DNA of 64,000 nt from Solen grandis (Eukaryota > Mollusca > Bivalvia > Adapedonta > Solenidae), in assembly GCA_021229015.1 (NCBI GenBank), contig CM037777.1:20124915-20188914 (forward strand), given 5' to 3'. Made by a program: the position numbers and the translations under genes. A model generated the notes under the pieces. It was given only the letters and a program-made list of their open reading frames with translations, was not told the DNA's origin and made no database searches. Below are positions 44,881 to 55,019 of the stretch, in pieces (the stretch's first letter is position 1; each line of letters opens with the position of its first letter).

Positions 44881-45899
44881 TCAGTGGTCTTCATATCAGT
44901 CACTGCCACACTTAGTTTCGTATGTCGTGTACCAATAGTCACGTGATTTAGATGAAACTCAGCTATTTTTTAACTGCTCTGTGCGAGATGAATCTGCAGA
45001 TGATCCCAACAACGTGAATTGATGTCGATTCATTTTTTTTTTTGTAAAATTCATCAATATAACGGTGATATATGGTGAATGAAATTACATTCAAGGACTT
45101 TAAAACGCCTCACACATAACGATTTTTTTCTTCAGTTTTTTCAGTTCGTGTTTTTTTTTGTTTTTTTTTTCCAAACGATTTTCGACTATTTAAAAACGTA
45201 ATGAAGCATATTTCAGCAGTAGACTAGTGCATGATGTAAGTCCCACTTTTATTTTATCAATATAAAGACCAATGATAACCATGTGGCAGATCTTGCAATA
45301 TAACAATACATAACCTTCAAAATGATACCCAATATATTAAGATTAGTAAAGAAATAAAAATAAAAAAAGTTTTATGTAAAATACAGGAGCCCCTCCATTA
45401 ACAAAAATATGTAGATTTTGTTGTTTTTCTACTAAAATGATAGAATTTAAATCGAAATTTTAATTAATTGGGTATCCGACGATGGTATATGGCATGGAAT
45501 TATGTTGCTTCGACCGAGGGTTTTCCTGTCAAAAAAAAAAAAAAAAGCAAATGAAAAATCTACCATGATCATAATCCGTCATACATGTTGCTGGAAATTA
45601 ACACTCAGATCAATCATACCAATCTAAAAGTAGCGGCCAGTCTCATATAACATCCAATTATAGCGCTGCATTTGTATATTTTTTGAGAGTTAATTTGTAA
45701 AGGAGACCAAACTCGATACTATACCTGGTACATTGTATACCAAATTTGCTCATAGTCGCCTAGCACTATATAATAGCAGCACTGTTCGTTACATAGTCAT
45801 CCGACTATATTTCATTGTTCTATCATAGTAAAATAAACTTGCCATTAAGTATGTAAATGCATCATCCGTAGCTGTTCTAAAACTGGTAGATATAGTTTC

Positions 45900-46095
45900 C
45901 TTTTTGGGATTGCAGTTGGGTCAATCATGTCAAGTCAAGGTCACTGTTACTAAAATTTTCGTTTCAGTTAAAATAATTGCCAAAGTTGGTTGGTACATAC
46001 CTAATGGGAAGAGGAAGTTTGCGATCACTTTTGGGGTCTGTCGAATTAAGGTCAAGGTCACTGTTACTCGAAATAGATACGCAAATAGATTTTTC
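45900..46095 (+). repeat. Dispersed repeat, two ~117-bp units
   Basis: gtcaaggtcactgttact occurs at 45934 and again at 46051 (gtcaaggtcactgttactcg), with cttttggggtctgtc and ggttggtacatacctaatgg between. It resembles a widespread bivalve tandem repeat. A 68-codon frame through it is not a gene. Confidence 0.5.
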
Positions 46096-46619
46096 GTTAG
46101 ATATCTTTAGTTAGGATCCAGATATCATTGCAAACTTTGCTGTCGCTATACAAAATTTCTCGCAGCATTGCTGAATGATGAACCTGTAACCTTGCAGGTG
46201 ACGCTTAGTTTTCATTCATTTATAGCGTTCTTTTCTTTTTCTTTTCACATGGTCATGGTCAATTCAACATTTAGGTGAAATTGTGAGAAGAACTAAATAA
46301 GATCCGCTTTCGTTCTAATCCCTATTCATGTATTTTTTGACATCATGATTGTATATATTGTACTGTTCAAAGACGAAATAAAATATGTTTAAACTGAATT
46401 GATATGCATGTATATGTACATAATACTCCACTACTATTCACGTTTATAGGAGTGGAAAAGCGTGTCGAAATAAACTCTGTTAATAAATACAATTTAATAA
46501 TTTACCATATATCTTTAATGCTATGCATGATTTCATGTAATGGTATGTGTCTTTCTCGTGACCGCTGTCTAAAATATCTTGTGTTCTGTTCTATATAAAT
46601 GAAAAAAAAATGTAAACAA

Positions 46620-47160
46620 CATTGAGACACTGAGCGCCAAGCACAACTAAGCACAACTAAGGGAGATAATTATGCCAGTACCATTTTTGACACTGACTTA
46701 TCATTGGATGGCCGCATCTTCAACAGATCTGATATTGCCCAATTTTAACAGCTTTAACCACAGGAGTTTGAAGTTCTGTAAATAAATACAGAATCTATAG
46801 TAAAAAAAATAAGCCCCGTATATAAGTAAAAATCACTTTTTATTATGTACGGGGCTTATCGTTTACTATATATTATTTATTGACAGAACTCAAACTCTGT
46901 GCTTTAACACACCTGAAACTGAACAAAGTTTTATATATATGTTTACCACACAATTCCTCGAATATTTCTTTTTTTGTTTGACTGTCTATCCAATGTGACA
47001 TTTTACGTAGTTTCGAATTTCAGCTATTTTCTCCATGACTGTAATATAGCCAATGTATTTGTAGATGAGGGAATATAACTCGACATTGGATATATATGCC
47101 ATTTCGAGTAGTAGGTTTTACGGACAAAAGTTCTATATCAGCTTAATGTCGCTTTTTAAC
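46620..47160. repeat. Copy A of a locally duplicated segment containing a hairpin
   Basis: Blocks gagcgccaagcacaac, ggatggccgcatcttc, accacacaattcctcgaata, gtagtttcgaatttcag, catgactgtaatatagcca and gccatttcgagtagtag reappear in diverged form at 48790-49060 in the same order. Copy A also contains a long inverted repeat (46760-46910): gccccgta...tacggggc with outer arms gagtttgaagttctgt and acagaactcaaactctg. Confidence 0.5.
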
Positions 47161-47300
47161 TGAAATACTGTATGTAAAGGGTAAACTGAAACTTTTTTGT
47201 ATTTTTTTCGCTTTATTTATTACATATTCTCTGTATCCTAAAGCAGCGATTTTAAAAGTTCATTTGTACACGTACATCTCATTTACGTTTAAATAAGTTT

Positions 47301-47477
47301 ATGGAACAGAACAGCAAGACAAAACATGCCCCCACATCCGTGACACACAATGGCGCAGGCCAGCACGCGCACCTACCTACACGTCCATCTCCAATCTACA
47401 ACCGCCTGACAACAATCACCTGCATGTCAACATCAGGATCTGCAAAAAAATGCTTCCACTGTTGTTTTAATTTCTAG
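47301..47477 (+). other. Short open frame of balanced composition, uncertain
   Basis: An ATG frame of 58 codons (begins MEQNSKTKHAPTSVTH, ends KKCFHCCFNF) lies in a GC-richer patch in the CpG-rich segment, just before the palindromic element at 47527. No splice donor or homology recognised. Could be a first exon, a small ORF, or chance. Confidence 0.15.
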
Positions 47478-47526
47478 TACATTATTATCACTGCACACCT
47501 TAAAAGCAATCTCTCTGTGTTGCATG

Positions 47527-48172
47527 GTGCATAACCATATCGGCGGTTTTTCCGCAGAAATCGCAATATATCGGCAGTCTTTCTGCAGAAATCGCAATAT
47601 ATCGGCAGTCTTTCTTTGTTTTCACCGGTCATTCTCTGCCGTTATCAAAATGCGCGATGGGCGGGTGTGGTCACTTTAAACAGGTGAGTTGCTCAAAATT
47701 AAATATTGCACTGAACATTAGAGTTTCTTTGCTGTCTATACTCGTATGCGTGTCCACTTTTCAATTATCAGCGACTGCGCTCCGAAACTCGGACAAACAG
47801 TTAGTGATGTTCCAACATGGTACACAACCTCGGCACTTTCTACAGTTATTTCTTTGGTTACGTTCATAATATGAACATCGCACGTATTCTTCTTCAACAA
47901 TAATATAACGTGCCGAGGTTGTGTTCAATGTTGGTAAATCACTGAAACTTTTGTCCGAGATTCGGAGCACAGTCCCTAATAATTGAAAAATGGACACACA
48001 TATACACAACAAAGGCACTCTTATACTTTTTTGGGGAAACTGGCCTGTTTAAAGTGACCACATGTCTTTTTCTTGTCCCTCCGACCATCGCGCATTTTGT
48101 TTATAGCGGAGAATGACCAATGCGCACGCAGAGAGACTGTCCATATAGCAGTCCGCCGATATGGTTATGCAC
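47527..48172. mobile_element. Foldback element: one ~640-bp imperfect palindrome
   Basis: The left tip gtgcataaccatatcggcgg is the inverse of the right tip ccgccgatatggttatgcac. The arms stay colinear to the centre: gtcattctctgccg against cggagaatgac, aaaatgcgcgatgg against ccatcgcgcatttt, gtggtcactttaaacagg against cctgtttaaagtgaccac, acaacctcggcac against gtgccgaggttgt. They meet at gttcataatatgaac (47862-47876), so there is almost no loop. The left arm has a ~31 bp tandem duplication (cgcaatatatcggcagtctt). Frames of 70 and 85 codons on opposite strands are mirror images of the arms. Confidence 0.82.
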
Positions 48173-48240
48173 GTTTCGTACTACATGTAAATGACTTTAG
48201 AGCACTGCCTTCAGAGTAGAAACGGCTGTCTTGTTACTGG

Positions 48241-48430
48241 CTGTTTAACGTCCCATCAATAGAGTTTCAGTCATGTCTGGAACTTTTGTCAACTTGAAAC
48301 AAATATAGTTTTGCCCGACTGAGGCACGTGGCATGATACCACACAGGATCAAATTTATCCTGACACTGGGCCAACCTATGCTGGAAATACCCTCATATGG
48401 TGAGCGCCAATCTGGTGAATACCCACAGCT
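48241..48430 (-). mobile_element. V-SINE-like SINE, diverged
   Basis: Blocks gtttaacgtcccatcaatag, gtggcatgataccacacagg, atcctgacactgggccaacc and accctcatatggtgagcgcc match the family in minus orientation; the tRNA-like head is missing. Confidence 0.55.
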
Positions 48431-48789
48431 GGCTGTTGCGGTCAAGGTTAGGGTTAGAGAGTAATGAATTAAGAACAGAACATATATTTCATTTAACTTG
48501 TACATACTTTCATCATTATACAAATATTTTACAAAGAATACACGAATAATACAGTCACGAAAAAATGGGATTTACATTCCACATCTAAATATTCTTGGTG
48601 TAGTATAAAAACAGATAAATTTGTAAACTTAGACTGCCAAACTATATTGACTTATAAACCTAAAGATAAAACAAAGACACAGTATCCCTAGGATGTAAAG
48701 CTTTTGTGTGGTATTTTATGTTAGTACGAAGATCTCTAACAGTATTCAAAAATAGTTTTCATAACATGTGCTTTTTGTGGCTTTCCGGC

Positions 48790-49060
48790 AATTCTAAGCG
48801 CCAAACACAAGGTATATTTCTAACTTCGGTATCAACTCTTTGTTGGATTGCCACATTTAACAAATCATTTATCAAAAGCTAACTGCTCGAAGACGCCTAA
48901 ATCTGAACTCTGGTTAATATATACATAGACCACACAACTCCTTGAGCATTTCTACTGGTATTAGGCAGCTTCGAATTTCAGTCATGACATAAAACCATTG
49001 TACGATATTAGCCATTTCGAAAAAAAATTGCACGTACAAAAGAAAGGCTATACACATCTT
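48790..49060. repeat. Copy B of the duplicated segment
   Basis: Diverged, same-strand copy of 46620-47160 (aagcgccaaacacaagg, gaccacacaactccttgagc, gcagcttcgaatttcagtca, cgatattagccatttcga). The hairpin present in copy A is absent. Either an old local duplication or two members of one unclassified repeat. Confidence 0.45.
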
Positions 49061-49839
49061 TTTTTTTCACAGCAAAGACGATAACTGAAAAGAGCCGTTA
49101 GTTTTATAACTTTTCGCAGGACTCTCTTAAACAATCCCAGAAAAAAAAATCTCCTTAAACCCACGCTCCTGAAAATAATAATAGATAAACATGTCTGTTA
49201 TGAAGGTAGCGGCCTTCGTGACGCCTCCTCCTTGTACGAACCATGCATACGTGAATTCGATATCATAAGGCAGCCGTTTAAATAATAGCTATACTTTAAA
49301 CATTTGATATAGAGACTTGTGATTAACTGAATATTATCAAAGCATAATGCATATGACAGAATTATGGAAGTGAATAAATTTCAGGACAATGCTGTTCGCT
49401 GTATTAAATAACATTAATTTGCCCACGCTGTAAGACATAATCAAACTGGCATCACTGGTGTAATAATACGAACTATATAGATTTAAGTACAGGAATGTGT
49501 ATTACCATCAGACATTTAGCACGTGCCTTTTGTTGTGACTGAGAATAATGCAAAATGCAGACGTAAAAATCTAAGTACAAGATACCTCCAAGTTGCGTTG
49601 CTTAGACACGAAAGCTGCTCTCCTTACTACTGATATATAATCATTATTTCTACCTTTATTCCGTCGTAGAAACAATAACAATCATTTATGTGATTTGAAC
49701 ACACGTTTCGAGGGCGCCTGCATGTTTCCCCGCCCACAAGCTGGTTCCCAGGGTACAGGTGTCCCTTTCCATACCGTAATCGCATGATCGTTACTTGTTT
49801 CTTGTACATATTTCTTTTCCAAATATTCGTATCGATTAG
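49061..49839. other. CpG-containing non-coding stretch
   Basis: CpG-rich patches at 49195-49262 and 49690-49780 contain short frames on both strands with no recognised product. Nothing else supported. Confidence 0.35.
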
Positions 49840-50207
49840 TTTGGTAGGACTAGACTTGACCTGACTGAGTTGACTATTTGAGTTTACCGTCGCTTCGACA
49901 GTATTTCAGTCATATAGCGACGTCCAGCTAATTACAGGTGGAGGAAGACCCCGAATGCACGGAGGCATCCGGGTAGAACCACCGATCTACCGCAAGCCAG
50001 NNNNNNNNNNNNNNNNNNNNNNNNNNNNNNNNNNNNNNNNNNNNNNNNNNNNNNNNNNNNNNNNNNNNNNNNNNNNNNNNNNNNNNNNNNNNNNNNNNNN
50101 CTTGAAGGCCTCCTCACATTAAAATCCGAATGACCCTACCGGGATTCGAACCCACGCGATGAGGGACTGAGTGAGTGTTAAAGTCAGCGGCTTTATATTT
50201 GGTAGGA
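49840..50207 (-). mobile_element. Second-family SINE spanning the assembly gap, with TSD
   Basis: Tail half (gactatttgagtttaccgtc to ccgcaagccag) ends at 50000. The head half (cttgaaggcctcctcacatt to gactgagtgagtgttaaagt) starts at 50101. tttggtagga occurs at 49840-49849 and again at 50198-50207, flanking the whole as a 10 bp target site duplication. In the homologous copy at 39205-39405 the two halves are directly adjacent. Confidence 0.85.
50001..50100. other. Assembly gap (100 N)
   Basis: Exactly 100 N, a conventional placeholder. The SINE on both sides reads through it with no missing sequence relative to 39331-39350, so the true gap is probably about zero bases. Confidence 0.95.
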
Positions 50208-50292
50208 ACATGGAGCAAACGAATAACTTTGAAGTGCGAAATACATGGTATCTTTCTCTCGTCTAATCAGGTGCTGGTATTTTTAAACTCTA

Positions 50293-52216
50293 ACGTACGA
50301 AAGCCTATTAGGATCACCGACAAAAAATATATTTAAATTATATCGTTATAATGCGAAATAAAGACGTTTTACGCTAATAAACTCGTTATAACTCAGAGGA
50401 ACGCGTAGTTACGCCATAAAAGGCATTGTAACGAGAATGTAAGGCATAATTATGCAGAGAAAGACATTATTATGCGATTAAAAGGCATTATAACGCGAAC
50501 CAAAGGCTTTATGATGCAAAAAAGAGGGTAAATATTGCGAACTTGAAACCGGTAATTACGAGAAACAAAGGCCCTATAACGCGAAACAAAGGTATAAGAA
50601 CGCAAAGTTAAAACTCGTTATAACGCGTAACAAAGGCATAAAAACGTAAAACAAAGGCATAATAACGCGAAGCTGAGACTCGTAATAACGCCATATAAAG
50701 GCAAAATAACGCGAAACAAAGGCGTGATAGCTCAAAAAGGCATAGTTACAAGAAAATGAAAATCGTACCTTTTAAGAGGACATTCATTTAGGCAAAGTGT
50801 AACGCCATTGTTTTGCGCTAATACAAGGGGTGTTCCGATATTCTGTTATACTGGTATATTACAATACGCTTCCAGAGAAACACATGTATCTGACCGGCCG
50901 ATTCCTATGTCCAAGAAGAAACCGGTTTTAAACAAAACATGGTGCAAAAGAAGAATGATTTTTAATGTCCCATTTTTAGGCTTTTAAAGATCTTTTCGTT
51001 CTTAGATAAGCATGTAACTGACTTATTACTTTTTTATATATAAAAGCAGCTCGTTCACAGACGATCGGTAGAAATAAAATAATATTCTTCTCTTGTTGAT
51101 GCCTTTATTTCCTGACAAATAAACTCGGAAAGTATAGGTCACATTGCACGGGAAAACGATATATTCGTAAGCGCCACTTCGGGAGAAATCGGTTAAATAT
51201 AGTACAATGTATACGGTATCCCCGAAACAGGTGCTTGCGGTACCACATGGCACGTTCCGCAACATGGAGTTTTCACCATTCGGATAGCGAATTCGTAAGT
51301 TTAGTCTATAAAGTGAGCGTATGCGCGAAGAGTGAGTGTAATCAGTCAAGTGACGGAAAATGAAAATAGAAAATCTAAATATAGTTTCAATACCGTTCGT
51401 AACGCTATTGCCTGTGATAGGGAAACCACCTTTTTTTAACATACACGGATTGTTGCATTGGGTGATCATGCGTCTGTAGATGGGCATGGATAGACTTTAT
51501 ACAAACATATAGTTAAACATCAAATTCTTAGTCAATGATCATCTTTGAACGAGCTGCTTTAAGCTGAAAATTATACTAAGCGTCATGTAAGATTTCGTTA
51601 AGATGTTCATTATCTTGCCACTAAACATGTTATATCTCACAAAAATGTCGTATATTATGACTTTCTATACTACCAGCATTTTATATATGTATTGCGTATT
51701 GCTATTTCCTTATTGCAATATGTATTGTATCGGAAGCAGATTGGTAAATCACAGCCATAGTTATAACGAGTTTCAACCTCGCGTTGTTACGCCTTTGTTT
51801 CACGTTATAACGCCTTTGTTTCCCGTTATTCGCATTATTATGCTGCTTTTTTTCGCGTTATTATGCTATTGTTTCGCGTTATTACGAGTTTCAACTTCGC
51901 GTTCTTACACCTTTTTTCGAGTTATTTTTAAATTTTTTTTTTCTTTGTGTTCAGAATTACGAGTTTCAAATTCGCGTTATTTCAACTTTGTTCTGCATTA
52001 TAACGCCTTTGGTTCGCGTTATAAGCCTTTTAATCATGTAATTATGCCTTTCTCCGCATAATAACGCCCTATGTTCGCGTTACCATGCCTTTTTTGGCGA
52101 AATAACGCGCTCCTCACGTTTACAACGAGTATATTAGCGTAAAAACGCCTTCATTCGCATTATTACGACTGAATAAATATAATTTTTTATCAGTGATCCT
52201 AATAGCCTTTCGTAAT
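50293..52216. mobile_element. Foldback-type element with ~450-bp arms built of short repeats
   Basis: The left end tacgaaagcctattaggatc and ac is the inverse of the right end gtgatcctaatagcctttcg and ta. Both arms then continue colinearly for some 450 bp. They consist of degenerate ~15-22 bp repeats of the type aacgcgaaacaaaggcataa on the left and ttgtttcgcgttataacgcc on the right. Flanks share taacg just outside each tip, a weak target duplication. Long terminal inverted repeats made of tandem short repeats are the hallmark of Foldback-type transposons. The interior holds a separate nested element (51043-51560) and no transposase. Confidence 0.7.
51043..51560 (+). mobile_element. Nested TIR element inside the foldback element
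   Basis: The left end aaagcagctcgttcacagac and the right end tgatcatctttgaacgagct, gcttt form inverted repeats of about 24 bp. The 518 bp between share order and sequence with 8392-8912. The 153-codon minus-strand frame (51026-51487) coincides with this element, has no recognisable domain, and is interrupted in the 8.4 kb copy; it is not called as a gene. Confidence 0.6.
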
Positions 52217-52503
52217 AACGCATAGTTAATAGTTTTGTAAAAATCAGTGTGGACTATGCAACCACATAAATCAAATAAATGTGCTAAATTGCTTAGTTCC
52301 TTATGTCTAAATTGCTCGGGCTCCGCCCTCGTGACTATATCGTGTAGTTCAAGGCAACTATGAACTAACCTACACATAACTGTTACATGAGTTCCTTTGA
52401 TTGGCTGAGAAAGAAGTGATGTCAAAGAACGTATATTGTCTGGAATAAGGGCTGACATATAAGAATTTCTAGCTTTCCTAATAGTATATTGGACTCGCCT
52501 GTC

Positions 52504-52690
52504 GGTGTGCCAGTGTCCTGTGTGGAACACATCCAGCCTCCCCTCGTCCTGTGGCCACCTGTGATGGGACCATTGCTGATTGCTGTGCCCCGTGCCTTCC
52601 AGGATCTCCTGGATACACCGCGTACAGTCGCTGTCGTCATCTTTAGCCTTGTTAGTCTTCCAGGTAGATCGATGTCGTCATCTGGACCGG
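52504..52690 (-). other. Candidate coding exon next to a minisatellite, unknown product
   Basis: On the minus strand a GC-rich block is open and reads, in order, KAKDDDSDCTRCIQEILEGT, SNQQWSHHRWPQDEGRLDVF and HTGHWHTDRRVQYTI. It has a CxxC pair, acidic residues and many Trp/His, so it is strongly protein-like. The frame stays open leftwards through AT-rich DNA into the foldback arm (to 52120), but composition changes abruptly at about 52504, where cgacaggcgagtcc could be a GC-type or decayed donor. The 55 bp array begins at its other edge and shares gatgacga with it. Two other frames are also open. Could be a relic exon. Confidence 0.3.
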
Positions 52691-53806
52691 CTCTACATTA
52701 GTCCTGTTTGTGTTCCAGGTAGATCGATATCGTCATCTGGGCCGGCTCTACATTAGTCCTGTTTGTCTTCAAGGTAGATCTATATCGTCATCTTGGCCGG
52801 CTCTACATAAGTCCTGTTTGTCTTCAAGGTAGATCTATATCGTCATCTGGACCGGCTCTACATAAGTCCTGTTTGTCTTCCAGGTTGATCTATATCGTCA
52901 TCTGGCCCGGCTCTACATAAGCCCTGTTTGTCTTCAAGGTAGATCTATATCGTCATCTGGGCCGGCTCTACATAAGTCCTGTTTGTCTTCCAGGTAGATC
53001 TATATCGTCATCTGGACCGGCTCTACATAAGTCCCTTGTCTTCAAGGTAGATCTATATCGTCATCTGGACCGGCTCTACATAAGTCCTGTTTGTCTTCAA
53101 GGTAGATCGATGTCGTCATCTGGACTGGCTCTACATAAGTCCTGTTTGTCTTCAAGGTAGATCGATGTCGTCATCTGACCGGCTCTACATAAGTCCTGTT
53201 TGTCTTCCAGGTAGATCGATGTCGTCATCTGGACCGGCTCTACATTAGTCCTGTTTGTCTTCAAGGTAGATCTATATCGTCATCTGGACCGGCTCTACAT
53301 AAGTCCTGTTTGTCTTCCAGGTAGATCGATGTCGTCATCTGGACCGGCTCTACATTAGTCCCTTGTCTTCAAGGTAGATCTATATCGTCATCTGGGCCGG
53401 CTCTACATAAGTCCTGTTTGTCTTCAAGGTAGATCTATATCGTCATCTGGCCGGCTCTACATAAGTCCTGTTTGTCTTCAAGGTAGATCTATATCGTTAT
53501 CTGGCCCGGCTCTACATAAGTCCTGTTTGTCTTCAAGGTAGATCTATATCGTCATCTGGGCCGGCTCTATATAAGTCCTGTTTGTCTTCAAGGTAGATCT
53601 ATATCGTCATCTGGACCGGCTCTACATAAGTCCTGTTTGTCTTCAAGGTAGATCGATGTCGTTATCTGGACAGGCTTTACATAAGTCCTATTTGTCTTCA
53701 AGGTAGATCGATATCGTCATCTGGACCGGCTCTACATTAGTTCCGTTTGTCTTCCAGGTAGATCGATGTCGTCATCTGGACCGGCTCTACATAAGTCCTG
53801 CTTGTC
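52662..53806. repeat. 55-bp minisatellite, about 21 units
   Basis: The unit is aggtagatctatatcgtcat, ctggaccggctctacataag, tcctgtttgtcttca. Two variant types are mixed: gatcgatgtcgtc with cattagtcc and ttcc, and gatctatatcgtc with cataagtcc and ttca. Occasional deletions (gtcccttgtc) occur. The left edge joins the coding-like block at 52504-52690. Confidence 0.88.
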
Positions 53807-54790
53807 TTCTGTCCTGGGTTATCCAGTCTCTTAAGTCTGCTTGTCTTTAAGACATAGACCCAGAATCCCAGAGTTTAAAAGAACCATTAATACAAGTCCT
53901 TCCTAAATAAGAAGACTGCACTTTTCTAGTTTTTTTTTTATCTGTAGGAATGTAAGCTCCGCCTTTCCCATCCATGGCAAGGTCGACTGCTAACAAACAG
54001 TATTACAAACAAAACCATGTGGTATTTTGTATAAACCAGGTCAACCATTGCCTACCTACAGTGTAGCTACTTAATAACCTGTAAGTCAACACGGATACGT
54101 CTGTAAATTCTTGAAAAGATCGTGGGATATGATTTTTACGTCTTGCATATGCCTACAATCTACAATTCTACATGTATTAACACTATAGGTTTAGTAAAAT
54201 GCCATTTAGCTTGTTCCAAAAACTTAAAGTATGGACATAAGACATTGACAATTTATTGAAATTCATCCAAAAGTCAGCTGATTAGTATGAAATATCATCA
54301 GTCATCTATCTTAGATGTACGGTAGTTTGATTTTAACGAAGGTTAATCTCACTACACCTGGTCTGGGTGTAGAGTACAATCTATCAAACAATGCTGATCT
54401 AAACTCTTGTGGCAAAAGAGAACCATTTTTAAATGCTAAGTTTTTATAACATGAAGAGGAATAAAAAGTGCATGTTTACATCTCCTCCTTTCTGGGTTGA
54501 CTGGACTTAATGGAAGCCACGTACACGTCACGATATATTATTAAAGTGACTGCGAAATTTATTTCTGATATACTTAGAGCCGAGGAAGGTTTTAAGAAAA
54601 CTTTACCAATTCCTCCAGGAATTGTGAATTATTGCCAATGATTATAAACATGTATGACATGTGAAGAATCTTGAAGGATTTATTCGGGTATTATTGAATT
54701 TCGTGATGAGTCACACGTCAACAAATTCCTATAGAAACAATAAAATCCTGATCTTGCCGTTGGGAATGGCATTTCTTGGCCGTTTGGTGC
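53807..54790. other. Non-coding stretch
   Basis: No repeat or gene recognised; AT-rich with scattered CpG. Confidence 0.4.
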
Positions 54791-55019
54791 TTAACCCTTT
54801 CCCTCATAGAGGAAACCATGAAAAGACCTATGCGAACAGCATAAAACCAGATCAGCCTGCGAGTAACAGGTTTTATGCTGTTCGCTGCTCCTCAGTGGTC
54901 TGGAAATGAGGATTTTGTAATTAAATTTGGTAAGGTTTAACTGTGGTTTTCTGCAGATCAGGCTTTATGTGGTACCTATTGAGTGCGTCAAAATGAGTCT
55001 TTATGAGGGAAAGGGTTAA
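54791..55019 (+). mobile_element. TTAA-flanked MITE, copy 12 (stem shortened)
   Basis: Complete tips. The centre reads gcctgcgagtaacaggtttt, lacking about 13 bases of the second palindrome arm. Confidence 0.83.

Noticed and set aside
47657..48018. 70- and 85-codon frames on opposite strands
   Set aside because: They are mirror images of each other across the palindromic element's arms.
51026..51487. 153-codon minus-strand frame inside the foldback element
   Set aside because: Coincides with a nested MITE-like element that also occurs, disrupted, at 8.4 kb; no recognisable domain.
52120..52530. 136-codon minus-strand frame as a complete gene
   Set aside because: Its right part is the coding-like block at 52504-52690, but its left part runs through AT-rich DNA into a foldback arm, so it is not one gene; only the GC-rich block is kept as a candidate.
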